From Lachnospiraceae bacterium C1.1 (lineage in GTDB: Bacteria > Bacillota > Clostridia > Lachnospirales > Lachnospiraceae), in NCBI GenBank assembly GCA_030434875.1, contig JAUISW010000001.1:1189501-1253500 (forward strand): a DNA stretch of 64,000 nucleotides, given 5' to 3'. Shown piece after piece: positions 1 through 8,454 of the stretch. The notes under the pieces are model-generated. The model worked only from the letters and a program-made list of their open reading frames with translations, did no database searches and was not told where the DNA came from. The position numbers and the translations under genes are program-made. Numbering within the stretch: the first letter of the stretch is position 1; every line of letters starts with the position of its first letter.

Positions 1-613
1 TACCAAGTGCCCCTATTCTTTCTCTGTCGATATAGCTTAAACTGCCAAGATAATCTACACCTGCACTTAAATCTTCGACATAAGTCGATGAAGATCCTGT
101 ATAGCGTGGTGCACCACCGCTGTAACCATGATATGCCGGGTCAAATGCTAATGTAACGAATCCTCTTGATGCAAGTTCGTTGGCATAAACTCCGGGTCCC
201 TGTTCCTTAACGCCACCAAAAGGAGGGCCGATTACGATTCCAGCATAGCTTTTGGTTTCATCAAAATCCTTAGGACGATAGAGATCTGCCGCGATTTCTA
301 TACCGTAACGTGTTCTATAATATACTTTTTCTCTTGTTACATCATCCCTAAGCTCAAAGATATAATGATCTTCTTCATCCGAAACTCGCTCTGCAAGAGT
401 AAGGTCTGCCTGCTGTGATGCCTGTACTCCCGTTTCACTTGAGGCAGCTGCCTCTGAAACTTCCTGCTCTGCTCCATCAGATGATTCCGATTCAACAACT
501 GCTGCAGGATCAGAATCATCTGCACTTCTTACTTCCGATGATTGACTTCCGCAAGCTGTTGTAGATAGTGCCAATACTGTAACCATCAATACTGCTAAAA
601 GTTTATTTTTCAT
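1..613 (-). CDS. Lipoprotein alpha/beta hydrolase (3' end outside window)
   Basis: The reading frame is open from an ATG at 613 to the window edge (about 204 residues). The N-terminus is a lipoprotein signal peptide (KNKLLAVLMVTVLALSTTAC, lipobox cysteine at ~21). An acidic Ser/Glu/Ala linker of ~50 residues follows, then a hydrolase domain containing GPPFGGVKEQG and FDPAYHGYSGG. These motifs match the cytoplasmic hydrolase at 2898-3899 ([20 protein letters not shown]), so the two are paralogues, one anchored outside the cell and one inside. The nucleophile region lies beyond the window. It is divergent from the LysR gene at 825, which probably controls it. The substrate is unknown; an ester or peptide-like bond is an inference from the fold. 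Confidence 0.82.
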   Translation of the reverse strand, partial: MKNKLLAVLMVTVLALSTTACGSQSSEVRSADDSDPAAVVESESSDGAEQEVSEAAASSETGVQASQQADLTLAERVSDEEDHYIFELRDDVTREKVYYRTRYGIEIAADLYRPKDFDETKSYAGIVIGPPFGGVKEQGPGVYANELASRGFVTLAFDPAYHGYSGGAPRYTGSSSTYVEDLSAGVDYLGSLSYIDRERIGALG

Positions 614-769
614 TTTCTACCTCCATGCGTTATACATTGTTGAGTTTACTGATACCAATCATTTTCGTGTTTACAATTACAACTACATTCATGAGTTTGT
701 GCTGAATAAGAATTTTTATTATAATTTTATTCATGTCTACATTATAGAGGTAGATTTTAATATGATCAA

Positions 770-782
770 ATACTTATAGTAT
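770..782. promoter_or_regulatory. Candidate LysR-type operator
   Basis: The perfect inverted repeat ATACTTATAGTAT lies in the divergent promoter region between the lipoprotein hydrolase and the LysR gene. It has the ATAC-N5-GTAT and T-N11-A form typical of LysR-family boxes. Its role is inferred from position. Confidence 0.5.
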
Positions 783-824
783 ATACATATCCATGCTAAA
801 AATGCATAGGAAGGAGTGAGTGAT

Positions 825-1685
825 ATGGACATACGCATCATGGAGTATTATCTTGCCATAGTACGAGAAGGTAATATTTCCGCTGCAGCAGAAGCATTAC
901 ACGTTTCCCAGCCGGCATTATCAAGGCAGATAAAGGATCTTGAAGATGAGTTAGGTGCTAAACTTTTTGACAGAGGAAACAGAAAGATAAAACTAACCGA
1001 GGAAGGTATGATACTCCGCCGACGGGCTGAAGAAATGGTCAGACTTATGCAGATTACTGAAAGTGAAATCGGGCAGGCACACAATATTATTTCAGGCGAA
1101 ATACATATAGGAGCCGGTGAATCATTAGCTTTCCGTTACATTTCAAAGATTGCCGGTGCTATACACAAATCGTATCTGGATGTCCGTTTTTATATCACAA
1201 GTGGTGATACTACTGATCTCATGGAGCAGCTGAACAACGGACTTTTGGATGCTGTACTTATATTTAATGATTATGATAAAGAATTGTACCAAGGCATTCC
1301 ATTACCTTCGAAAGACAGACTCGGTATCCTGGTGAGGAAGGATGATTCTTTGGCACTTAGAAAAGAAATATCTATATCCGAACTAAAGGATATTCCATTA
1401 ATAATCCCACGCGAAGCAGTGAATATCTTTGCTTCAGACCCGAGATTATCAGATATGAATATAGTGACAATTTACAATCTGATATACAATGCTTCGCTTT
1501 TTGTAGAAAATAAAGTCGGATATGCAATAGGGTTTATAGATTTGATAAATACAACCGGGGATAGTGCACTTAAATATATACCAATTACCGACATAGTGTT
1601 GGATCCCGGAGTTGTTATATGGAAAAAATATAAGATATTCAATTCGGCTGTGAATTTGTTTCTTGATCAGTTAAAAAAAATATAA
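825..1685 (+). CDS. LysR-family transcriptional regulator
   Basis: This 286-residue protein has the LysR N-terminal winged helix (NISAAAEALHVSQPALSRQI, residues ~18-37) followed by a periplasmic-binding-protein-like effector domain. The ATG at 825 is chosen over a GTG at 816 because the GGAG at 813-816 overlaps that GTG and sits 8 bases before the ATG. It is divergent from the lipoprotein hydrolase and probably regulates it and itself through the palindrome at 770-782. It is related to the second LysR at 4257; both share the effector-domain motif ITSGDT. The effector is unknown. Confidence 0.9.
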   Translation: MDIRIMEYYLAIVREGNISAAAEALHVSQPALSRQIKDLEDELGAKLFDRGNRKIKLTEEGMILRRRAEEMVRLMQITESEIGQAHNIISGEIHIGAGESLAFRYISKIAGAIHKSYLDVRFYITSGDTTDLMEQLNNGLLDAVLIFNDYDKELYQGIPLPSKDRLGILVRKDDSLALRKEISISELKDIPLIIPREAVNIFASDPRLSDMNIVTIYNLIYNASLFVENKVGYAIGFIDLINTTGDSALKYIPITDIVLDPGVVIWKKYKIFNSAVNLFLDQLKKI

Positions 1686-1771
1686 ATAGGTACCGTGTAT
1701 CAAGGAAGTAAGAATTACGTCAATTTTCCTCATTTCTTTCAACTTGAAAATATAACACACCCATACGCGTG

Positions 1772-1802
1772 AAAACGGACTTTTTCACCAAAAGTCCGTT
1801 TT
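1772..1802. terminator. Bidirectional rho-independent terminator
   Basis: A perfect 13-bp stem (AAAACGGACTTTT / AAAAGTCCGTTTT) encloses a 5-base loop, with A/T tracts at both ends. It follows the LysR gene and also ends leftward transcription from the remnants at 1801-2271. Confidence 0.85.
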
Positions 1803-1959
1803 ATTCAATGCTAATGGTTATTGTAACATCACCATCTCTTGCCATATTCCGCAGTGCTTCTACAGCCTGGTTATCTTACCAGTCCACATTAACTTTTTTA
1901 TCGTCGATTTTCATTATCATAGAACCATCTCCAATAGCTTCATCCCCCCGCTGCCTCAT
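1801..1959 (-). pseudogene. Remnant resembling a cyclophilin-like-fold protein
   Basis: Read leftward from the ATG at 1959 there are 53 codons with an in-frame TAA after ...KKVNVDW, then DNQAVEALRNMARDGDVTITISIE and a stop. The pattern I-D-D-K-x-V-x-V-x-W-x-D-N-x-A-V-E-A-L resembles the start of small cyclophilin-like-fold proteins (COG2164-like), which normally continue for another ~70 residues. The frame begins inside the end of the hydrolase remnant. It is broken by both the stop codon and the 3' truncation, and its end overlaps the terminator. The family assignment is moderate; the broken state is clear. Confidence 0.5.
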
Positions 1960-2271
1960 TTTCTCCAGCAAGCTGATCCTCTATATACTGCAAGATGTAT
2001 GTTATTGCATCTTCAAATGGTTGTCCATAAAATTCATGTCCACCATCTTTTATAATTGCCATTCTCGCACCAGATTTCTTCTGTATGATACATAGTTGTT
2101 CCCTCCGGCGTGACATTCTCTTCTGGACTTTTCGTTTCATTATTTTCTGATGCTGATATTTCAGTTACGGCACTCTGATCATCGCTTATGTTCTTGGTTG
2201 TCCCTGCACAGGCACTCATGCAAAGAATTATGGTCATGCAGAATGCAAAAAAAAATCATTTTCGTTTTCAT
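1940..2271 (-). pseudogene. Degraded lipoprotein alpha/beta hydrolase
   Basis: An ATG at 2271 (AAAGGA upstream) starts MKTKMIFF, and the frame then shifts in a run of nine T. Removing one T restores a continuous lipoprotein signal peptide (...MTIILCMSAC). The sequence runs to about ENGNYKR and then continues in another frame as GARMAIIKDGGHEFYGQPFEDAITYILQYIEDQL, which looks like the C-terminal helix and catalytic-His end of an alpha/beta hydrolase. The ~200-residue catalytic core is missing. It is therefore a shortened, twice-frameshifted relative of the neighbouring hydrolases. Confidence 0.65.
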
Positions 2272-2307
2272 CGAAAAATTCCTTTCTTACTCATGTCATC
2301 CCATCCT

Positions 2308-2898
2308 TTATTTCTTTCCTATCGGTTCAACATTCTCTATCTTCTTGATGAATTTTGCAGGAACTCCTCCTACAATGGTGTTTTTCTCCACATCCTTTGT
2401 CACAACAGCTCCGGCTGCAATTACAGCACCGTCACCGATCGTAACTCCTCTGGTGATAATGGCTCCTGCTCCAATCCATACTCTGTTTCCAATATGTATA
2501 GGCGCGCAGATCAGATGCCTGTCATAAGGATTCAAGTCATGATCCAAAGTTGCTAATACAACCCTATGTCCAATCAGGGTATTATCGCCGATGTAAATGC
2601 CACCCTGATCCTGGAAGTTACAGCCGGAATTGATGAATACATTTTTTCCGATATGGATATTTCTCCCAAAATCCGTATAAAAAGGTGGAAACAGTCTGAA
2701 GCTTTCATCCACTTCCTCGCCTGTCAGCTCTGACATGATCCTGACTATTTCTTCCGGTGTATGATATTTGGTATTTAATTCCATAGTCCGCTTTATGGCC
2801 GTCTGGCTCTGCCTCATGGAACACTCATGCATCTCCTCTGTCATATCCTCTACTCTGTCCGAATTAAGATATTCCAGTATCTCTTCAACCGTTATCAT
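2308..2898 (-). CDS. Sugar O-acetyltransferase (maltose/galactoside acetyltransferase type)
   Basis: This 196-residue protein is full length for the Maa/LacA family. It has the N-terminal helical region typical of maltose acetyltransferases, then left-handed beta-helix hexapeptide repeats ([66 protein letters not shown]) and the ending [12 protein letters not shown]. The family acetylates sugar hydroxyls with acetyl-CoA in the cytoplasm; the histidine in LDHDLN fits the catalytic site. Its start overlaps the hydrolase stop as TAATG, so it is translationally coupled as the last gene of the 4132-2308 operon. Confidence 0.88.
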   Translation of the reverse strand: MITVEEILEYLNSDRVEDMTEEMHECSMRQSQTAIKRTMELNTKYHTPEEIVRIMSELTGEEVDESFRLFPPFYTDFGRNIHIGKNVFINSGCNFQDQGGIYIGDNTLIGHRVVLATLDHDLNPYDRHLICAPIHIGNRVWIGAGAIITRGVTIGDGAVIAAGAVVTKDVEKNTIVGGVPAKFIKKIENVEPIGKK

Positions 2899-3899
2899 TA
2901 CTTCAGATTCTCCTTAAAGAAATTCTCCAGTTTGTCAAAAGGAATATAATCCTTATCACCACCATCATAAAGGTCAGTGTGCACAGCATCAGGGATTATC
3001 ATAAGTTCCTTATTATCTGCATACTTGCTGTCTTTGATCATATCTGCATAAGCATCCTTTGAGAAATAACATGAATGTGCCTTTTCTCCATGGACAAGTA
3101 AAACTGCACTTCTGATTTCATTGCTATACTTAAGGATTGGCTGATTAACGAAGGACTCACAACCAATCACATTCCATCCACCGTTGGAATTAAGGCTTCT
3201 CTTGTGATAACCTCTGTCAGTCTTGTAATAGTCATAGTAGTCTTTTACAAAGAAAGGTGCATCCTCCGGAAGTGGGTCTACAACTCCGCCTCCAAGCTTA
3301 TATTCGCCTGCCTTAAGATCTTCAAGTCTCTGAGCACACATGGCTGCTTTCTTCTGATATCTTGCTTCTTCACTGTCTTCTGAGTCAAAATATCCCTTGG
3401 CATTTACTCTTGTCATGTCATACATTGTCATAGCAGCTGTAGCCTTGATCCTTGTATCAAGAGCTGCCGTATTGATCGACATTCCGCCCCAGCCACAGAT
3501 ACCGATTATTCCAATCCTCTCATGATCTACTTTTTCGTTTAATGAAAGAAAGTCAACAGCAGCCATGAAATCTTCTGTATTGATATCCGGCGATGCCATG
3601 TATCTTACATTCCCACCGGACTCTCCTGTAAAAGAAGGGTCAAAGGCTATCGTCAAAAATCCTCTCTCAGCCATTGTCTGAGCATAGAGCCCTGAACACT
3701 GCTCCTTAACTGCTCCGAATGGTCCACATACAGCAATTGCAGGAAGTTTGCCCTCTGCATTCTTAGGAACATACATATCTGCTGCCAGTGTGATTCCATA
3801 TCTGTTTACGAATGTTACTTTGCTGTGGTCTACCTTATCACTTTTCTTAAATGTCTTATCCCACTCTGTTACAAGATTTAATTCCTCTTTTCTGATCAT
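2898..3899 (-). CDS. Alpha/beta hydrolase, COG1073-like
   Basis: This 333-residue cytoplasmic protein has no signal peptide. It shows the N-terminal strand block GPFGAVKEQ and [11 protein letters not shown] and the nucleophile-elbow region IGIICGWGGM-like (the sequence reads [12 protein letters not shown]). Here Cys, not Ser, sits at the elbow, as in dienelactone-hydrolase-like proteins. LLVHGEKAH and [10 protein letters not shown] carry the acid and the His. The RBS is AGGAGG seven bases upstream. It is the second gene of an operon with a 71-residue protein and an acetyltransferase, divergent from LysR 4257. It is a paralogue of the lipoprotein at 1-613. Confidence 0.85.
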   Translation of the reverse strand: MIRKEELNLVTEWDKTFKKSDKVDHSKVTFVNRYGITLAADMYVPKNAEGKLPAIAVCGPFGAVKEQCSGLYAQTMAERGFLTIAFDPSFTGESGGNVRYMASPDINTEDFMAAVDFLSLNEKVDHERIGIIGICGWGGMSINTAALDTRIKATAAMTMYDMTRVNAKGYFDSEDSEEARYQKKAAMCAQRLEDLKAGEYKLGGGVVDPLPEDAPFFVKDYYDYYKTDRGYHKRSLNSNGGWNVIGCESFVNQPILKYSNEIRSAVLLVHGEKAHSCYFSKDAYADMIKDSKYADNKELMIIPDAVHTDLYDGGDKDYIPFDKLENFFKENLK

Positions 3900-3916
3900 T
3901 TTGTCATCCTCCTGAA

Positions 3917-4132
3917 TTATTTTTCTTTCTGAATCTGTCTTATCAAAAAATCCATGTTATCTACTTTTTTCTGGCTGTCATGAAGCTCATCCATAAGATG
4001 ACACCGACATTTCCTAAGATCTCGAAGAAGCGTATCGGTATCTCCTTCTTCATACATTTTCTTCATAAAGCATATTTGTTTATCGTCGCAGCCCATATCT
4101 GAAAGGTTTTCAAGAATCTTCTCTGTATCCAT
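3917..4132 (-). CDS. Small conserved-looking helical protein, function unknown
   Basis: This 71-residue, charged, probably all-helical protein contains CxC (KCRC) and other scattered cysteines. It has a good RBS (GAAGGAG) and sits 17 bases before the alpha/beta hydrolase, as the first gene of the operon divergent from LysR. It has no recognised domain. The spacing suggests it works with, or regulates, the hydrolase. Confidence 0.65.
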   Translation of the reverse strand: MDTEKILENLSDMGCDDKQICFMKKMYEEGDTDTLLRDLRKCRCHLMDELHDSQKKVDNMDFLIRQIQKEK

Positions 4133-4205
4133 CTTATTGCTCCTTCATATTTTCATATTAAAGCCTTGACTGGATTTTCGCTAATGAATAAAATAAATAT
4201 CATGT

Positions 4206-4222
4206 TATTCGATTTTTGAATA
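4206..4222. promoter_or_regulatory. Candidate LysR operator in divergent promoter region
   Basis: The inverted repeat TATTC-N7-GAATA lies between the divergent operon (ATG at 4132) and the LysR gene. A second palindrome, ATTCGAAT, lies at 4225-4232. Size and position fit a LysR-type binding site; binding is inferred. Confidence 0.45.
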
Positions 4223-4256
4223 TCATTCGAATTACTTGATTTACAGGAGGTTTCCC

Positions 4257-5129
4257 ATGGAAATAAAAAATCTCAGATACTTCCTTGCAGTAGCAAGGGA
4301 AGAAAATATGTCAAAGGCTGCTGAGCTGCTTCATGTATCGCAGCCCACTCTTTCAAAGACATTAAAAGCATTAGAGGAAGAACTTGGAAAAAAATTGTTT
4401 GTCAGGCACAGTTTCAGTATTTCACTTACTGATGAGGGGATGCTTCTGCGTGACCGAGCCCAGGATCTTGTGGCTATGTCAGATAAGATAGAGCAGGAAT
4501 TTAACTCCCTGGATGATATAACAGGCGGGAATATATATTTTGGACTTGCTGAAAGCTATCAGATCCGATACCTTGCCAGGGAGATTTATAGATTAAAAGA
4601 AAAATATCCCAATTTCACTTATCATATAACCAGTGGAGATACTGAGCAGGTTACTGAAAAGCTTGATAAGGGCATTTTAGACTTTGCTGTACTATGCGAA
4701 ACACCTGACAGCAATAAATATGAATATGTAAAATTTCCAGAAGCTGATGTATGGGGAGCAATCATATCTTCGTCCCACCTCCTTGCGAAGAAAAAATTCA
4801 TCCGTGTCTCTGACCTGATAGGTCAGCCTCTATTTGTCTCAGAACAAAGTTGGAATAATGAAATCAAAACATGGGCCAAAGACAGATTTGCTGAGCTTAA
4901 GCTTGAAGGCTCTTTTAGGCTTTCCTATAACGGCTCTGTATTTGCCAGGGAGAACCTTGGAATACTTCTTACGTTTAAGAATTTGATAAATACCGAAGGG
5001 ACTGACATGGTATTCAGGCCACTTTCACCAGAGCTGAAATCAGAGTTATATCTTATTTGGAATAAGTATCAGACTTTTACTCCTATTGCTGAAAAGTTTC
5101 TAGAGCAGATACAAAAGGCTTTCAAGTAA
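4257..5129 (+). CDS. LysR-family transcriptional regulator
   Basis: This 290-residue regulator has the LysR HTH (NMSKAAELLHVSQPTLSKTL) and an effector domain. The ATG at 4257 lies six bases after AGGAGG; an upstream in-frame TTG at 4236 would put the RBS inside the gene and is rejected. It is divergent from the hydrolase operon (4132-2308), which is its likely target. It is homologous to the LysR at 825, so the region holds two parallel regulator/hydrolase pairs. Confidence 0.9.
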   Translation: MEIKNLRYFLAVAREENMSKAAELLHVSQPTLSKTLKALEEELGKKLFVRHSFSISLTDEGMLLRDRAQDLVAMSDKIEQEFNSLDDITGGNIYFGLAESYQIRYLAREIYRLKEKYPNFTYHITSGDTEQVTEKLDKGILDFAVLCETPDSNKYEYVKFPEADVWGAIISSSHLLAKKKFIRVSDLIGQPLFVSEQSWNNEIKTWAKDRFAELKLEGSFRLSYNGSVFARENLGILLTFKNLINTEGTDMVFRPLSPELKSELYLIWNKYQTFTPIAEKFLEQIQKAFK

Positions 5130-5137
5130 TTTGCAGA

Positions 5138-5169
5138 AAGGCCATAGCATGGTGAATTGCTATGGCCTT
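5138..5169 (+). terminator. Rho-independent terminator
   Basis: The stem AAGGCCATAGCA / TGCTATGGCCTT with an 8-base loop and a T-rich tail lies just after the LysR stop. Confidence 0.85.
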
Positions 5170-5227
5170 CCTTTGTTCATATGTAATGCTATAAGTCTTG
5201 TTGCTGCCATAATATTTTTCTCCATAA

Positions 5228-5261
5228 AAATAAGTGCAGCTCCGAAGAGTTGCACTTATTT
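5228..5261 (-). terminator. Rho-independent terminator
   Basis: The stem AAATAAGTGCA / TGCACTTATTT continues inward through CTC/GAG to a CGAA loop. It lies directly downstream of the leftward esterase gene at 5305-6567. Confidence 0.75.
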
Positions 5262-5304
5262 GCTAAATCTAATATTTTTCATCTACAAGGAATAATTTGA
5301 TTCT

Positions 5305-6567
5305 CTATTTAGTCTGTTGGAACAGCCAGTCCATCACGGCTACGCTGCTGTATGCATAGTCAAACGATGCCATGTGGTATGTTGCTCCTCCACCAGCGCC
5401 TACGCCGTTGCCACCATTTCTTCTCGTCATCCCTTCTGGTTTTTCACCAGACATTTCAGATGATGCTATTTCCCCTTCGAGCATTTCAAGCTTTTCAGAA
5501 TTACCTTCGTCCGATTCAGGTTTCGCCATCTCTTCTCCTTCGCCGTTTTCTCCAAATCCGGTATTTCCACTCACAGGAGAATTACCCGAGCCTGCATCTA
5601 TGGTTCCTGTTGCCCAAGAAATAAAGTAAGCGCCTGAACTCTCCTCACTGAAAAGTTTTTCTGCTGCAGCTGTGCGCTCATCTGATGACCATGTTCCATC
5701 CCATTGCGCATAGGTATATGTTACTGAGTCTTCATCAAATCTTTCCATTAGTTCCTGCATTCCAGACCAGGCACTTGCATCATCCTCTGCTGCAAAATAT
5801 ACAAAAGTCTGTCCTTCAAGATTGGATAATAGTTCTGTATCCCACTGTCCGTCAACAAACATGCATGCTGCATAGAGATCCGGATATTCTGATGCAAGGA
5901 TAAGCGTTGTCATGCATCCCATTGACTGCCCTGTACCATAGATTCTGTTTGTATCTACTGCATATTCTTCTGTCATATAATCTATAAATCTCTTTGTGAG
6001 CTCGACGTACTCAGTAGTGCTGTAACCATCATGGTCATCAAGAATAGTCTCAGGATATGTTGGAACTGCAACGATTGTCTCATATACAGACTGCCATTCA
6101 GATGTAGCCCATACAAGGCCGCCAAGCCCTTGTGTAAGTGAGTATTCAGCATCTGTTCCTGCTGTTGTAGAATCTCCTATGAAAACTACCATGGGATATT
6201 CCTTGCTCTCATCGTAGTTTTCCGGAAGATACAGATTATATGTTATTGAAAGACCGGTTTCTTCGTCGGTATACTCGAGCTGCTCAAACTTATCTGTATA
6301 CGTATTGACAAGAGCCTCTTCATCTTCTGCCAGAGTATTATTTACTGTGAATGAAATCTCATCATTTCCTGTTACAGTTCCTTCCTCACTGGCAGCATTA
6401 CTATCCGACTCGTTACCTTCAGCAAGAGTACTTGCTTCGCGCTCTTCTGTGGTATCTGCTTCTGTTACATCCTTTTCTGTGGTAGTTGTAACCACATTAT
6501 TACCACATGCAACAAAAGTACAGGCTAAAGCTGCTGCCAAAAGTGTTGTCGCAATTTTCTTAAACAT
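5305..6567 (-). CDS. Lipoprotein esterase/PHB-depolymerase-like alpha/beta hydrolase
   Basis: This 420-residue protein has a lipoprotein signal peptide (lipobox FVAC at ~19-22), an acidic Thr/Glu/Ser linker of ~55 residues, then an alpha/beta hydrolase. The fold shows YPMVVFIGDS, the nucleophile elbow GTGQSMGCM and a C-terminal HMASFDYAYS that probably supplies the histidine. A ~70-residue Gly/Ser/Glu-rich insertion separates the last strand region from that histidine. The ATG at 6567 follows GGAGGT; an upstream in-frame start would overlap that site. The family (COG4099-like) cleaves extracellular esters. The protein probably sits on the outer face of the membrane. Confidence 0.82.
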   Translation of the reverse strand: MFKKIATTLLAAALACTFVACGNNVVTTTTEKDVTEADTTEEREASTLAEGNESDSNAASEEGTVTGNDEISFTVNNTLAEDEEALVNTYTDKFEQLEYTDEETGLSITYNLYLPENYDESKEYPMVVFIGDSTTAGTDAEYSLTQGLGGLVWATSEWQSVYETIVAVPTYPETILDDHDGYSTTEYVELTKRFIDYMTEEYAVDTNRIYGTGQSMGCMTTLILASEYPDLYAACMFVDGQWDTELLSNLEGQTFVYFAAEDDASAWSGMQELMERFDEDSVTYTYAQWDGTWSSDERTAAAEKLFSEESSGAYFISWATGTIDAGSGNSPVSGNTGFGENGEGEEMAKPESDEGNSEKLEMLEGEIASSEMSGEKPEGMTRRNGGNGVGAGGGATYHMASFDYAYSSVAVMDWLFQQTK

Positions 6568-6610
6568 TTTGAATACCTCCAATTTTAAGTTGTTTGTGAA
6601 ATATTTATAA

Positions 6611-6650
6611 TGCGGACTAGCATCCGCAGATGATTATCAAAAATGATAAT
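6611..6650. promoter_or_regulatory. Two inverted repeats in esterase upstream region
   Basis: TGCGGA-N6-TCCGCA (6611-6628) is followed by ATTATCA-AAAA-TGATAAT (6633-6650). Both lie upstream of the esterase and downstream of the 80-residue gene. The second has the AT-rich symmetry of a metal-regulator or TetR-type operator. The pair could also be part of the end of the upstream transcript. Confidence 0.4.
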
Positions 6651-6680
6651 AAATATGTACCTAAAAAAAGCCTAAAAGAA

Positions 6681-6923
6681 TCATTTTCTGTTATTTAATT
6701 CTTCTTGTTCCTTCTTAAGTCGGGCCTTGGCTTCCTCAACAGATTCTCCTTCATGTGCAAGATATCTTTCAACAAACTTGTCCTCAATCTTTGTATATCC
6801 GCCAACTACAGCATTCTCAATTTTTTTATAGCCGGATACGACTCCATCTGACATGTTATTAAAGCCTTCTGTTACATTTTTTGCGATTTTCTCATTTGCC
6901 TCTACTAATTTACTTCTGCTCAT
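6681..6923 (-). CDS. Small amphipathic repeat protein, function unknown
   Basis: This 80-residue protein has the RBS AAAGGAAAGGG. The middle holds an ~11-residue helical period (GVVSGYKKIEN, AVVGGYTKIED, KFVERYLAHEG), suggesting an amphipathic helix that could lie on a membrane or form bundles. A charged C-terminal tail follows. It has no signal peptide and no recognised domain. It is divergent from the TetR gene at 7054, which may regulate it. Confidence 0.65.
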   Translation of the reverse strand: MSRSKLVEANEKIAKNVTEGFNNMSDGVVSGYKKIENAVVGGYTKIEDKFVERYLAHEGESVEEAKARLKKEQEELNNRK

Positions 6924-7053
6924 TTTCCCTTTCCTTTATGTTTACCAAAGTTTTATTATTTGTATACTTGTTTATGTTTTGTGATTTAAACTATAATCAT
7001 TCTGATAGAACCCTTCAATCAACAATTTTTAAACATTTGTTGGGATAATAAAA

Positions 7054-7575
7054 ATGAATGTAAAGAATAACAAGAGAAGGCGTAAATCCATAGAGAAGAT
7101 CACGAAAGTCTTTATTGAGCTTATTCAAACACATGAACTGTCAGAAATCAGTGTCACAGATATATGCAAAAGAGCAGGCTTAAACAGGGCGACTTTCTAT
7201 GCCAATTACCTGGATGTTTATGATCTTGCAGACAAGGTGCTTGTAATGCTTCAGGAAGAAGTACAAAACCTGTACAGCGACGAGATTGCAAACTGTTATA
7301 ACAGCAATGATTACTTAAAGCTTTTAAAACACATCGCTGAAAACCAGCTCTTTTACAAGACCTGTTTCAAACTTGGAATTGGAGAAACTCCTCTTGTCAA
7401 ATACGACACAGAAGATGCTGAAAAGTATTTCCATGGTGAAGACATTATGTATCATATGGAGTTCTTCAGAGGTGGTTTTAACCGCATAGTAAAGATATGG
7501 CTTGATCATGGATGCGACAAGTCTCCGGAAGAAATAGCGCAGATTATCAGTTCAGAGTATCAGGGCAGAAACTAA
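7054..7575 (+). CDS. TetR/AcrR-family regulator
   Basis: This 173-residue protein has a classic TetR HTH (ISVTDICKRAGLNRATFYANYLDVYDL, residues ~30-54) preceded by a basic N-terminus (NNKRRRKSIEKIT). The C-terminal helical domain is of the type found in small Firmicute TetR proteins. The RBS is weak. The stop codon touches the left end of a palindromic repeat (7575-7730), so the element has landed exactly at the gene end. The downstream membrane gene at 7742 is a likely target. Confidence 0.85.
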   Translation: MNVKNNKRRRKSIEKITKVFIELIQTHELSEISVTDICKRAGLNRATFYANYLDVYDLADKVLVMLQEEVQNLYSDEIANCYNSNDYLKLLKHIAENQLFYKTCFKLGIGETPLVKYDTEDAEKYFHGEDIMYHMEFFRGGFNRIVKIWLDHGCDKSPEEIAQIISSEYQGRN

Positions 7576-7730
7576 GGAACTGTAGATAAATAACTTATGC
7601 ACACTTGCTTGTATAAACTTCCACTTGCTACGTTATCGTCAATCAGCGTAGCTCGCTACGCTTCATTCCTCTTCCTTGCAATTGAAAGTTTATCCTGCGC
7701 AATTGTACATGTTATTTATCTACAGTTCCT
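7575..7730. repeat. 156-bp palindromic (MITE-like) element
   Basis: Perfect 20-bp terminal inverted repeats (AGGAACTGTAGATAAATAAC at 7575-7594; its complement at 7711-7730) bound an imperfect long hairpin. The inner arm pairs are ATAAACTT/AAGTTTAT, and the central hairpin is AGCGTAGC-TC-GCTACGCT. There is no coding capacity. The element sits between a TetR gene and a membrane gene, and the RBS of the latter starts just outside its right end. Confidence 0.75.
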
Positions 7731-7741
7731 AAAGGAGTTTT

Positions 7742-8320
7742 ATGAAAAAAATATTACAGAGGCTTTTTATTCCTAAGCCATCCACCGCTATACTTATTTC
7801 TATCCCACTGTATGTATTAGTCGGAGCTGTGCTCGCAAAAGAAATCACAGGTACGGTGGCATATTTTGCATACTTTCTTTCCAGCTATGCTCTCGTAATA
7901 ACATGTATTGCTATCGCAGGACTTATCCCCTCATGGAAAAAATCTTTCCTTCACAGCAGATTTTATTTATGGCTGACATCACTTCCGATTATAGGAAGCT
8001 GGATTACTAACGATGCTATTCGAATAAGGGCAGCTCTTTACATTGGGGCCTTTATCAACCTTTTGTATGTGATCCTTAAGATCATAACCGGAGCAATATA
8101 TCACTCTGCATGGCTTATCCTTTTTGGGTTATACTACTTGTTCCTTGTTTCCATGCTTTCTCTTGAGATTGCAATGACTGCCCGTTTTGGTGCAGAAGAT
8201 ATCAGTTTCAGGAAGCAGATGACCGCACTTACAGGCTTAGGAGTATGCTCTATCGTATTAATAATGGCAGTCTCTATGATCATAAAGTCAAGCACCTGGT
8301 TTAAGCAAAACCACAACTGA
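7742..8320 (+). CDS. Integral membrane protein, function unknown
   Basis: This 192-residue protein has about five hydrophobic segments (e.g. ISIPLYVLVGAVLA, FAYFLSSYALVITCIAIAGLIP, ALYIGAFINLLYVILKIITGAIYHSAW, GLGVCSIVLIMAVSMII). It follows AAAGGAG directly after the palindromic element. No transporter signature is recognised. It could be a shortened form of a larger permease-like family. Confidence 0.6.
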   Translation: MKKILQRLFIPKPSTAILISIPLYVLVGAVLAKEITGTVAYFAYFLSSYALVITCIAIAGLIPSWKKSFLHSRFYLWLTSLPIIGSWITNDAIRIRAALYIGAFINLLYVILKIITGAIYHSAWLILFGLYYLFLVSMLSLEIAMTARFGAEDISFRKQMTALTGLGVCSIVLIMAVSMIIKSSTWFKQNHN

Positions 8321-8410
8321 ACTGCCTACGCTTCTGTACCCCAACTCATCATTTATTCAAATATCAACTTGAAGTGTAAATGTATCACCTTTATTTTAAT
8401 CGCCAGAATC

Positions 8411-8450
8411 AAAAAGCGGCCACAGGAATTTTTATTATTCCCATGGCCGT
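8411..8450 (-). terminator. Rho-independent terminator
   Basis: Read leftward, ACGGCCATGGGAATAATAA and its partner TTCCTGTGGCCGCTTTTTG form a long stem (GGCCA/TGGCC and GGAAT/ATTCC) followed by a T run, just past the mobC remnant. Confidence 0.7.
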
Positions 8451-8454
8451 TCTC

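Noticed and set aside
50..60. Search for tRNA genes throughout the window
   Set aside because: No cloverleaf with conserved TTCGA loops and CCA-type acceptor was recognised on either strand; hairpins at 7.6, 11.6 and 47.7 kb do not fit.
5352..6610. Several rightward ORFs opposite the lipoprotein esterase
   Set aside because: They are low-complexity Ser/Pro/His-rich shadows of the antisense frame of the acidic linker and lack ribosome sites.
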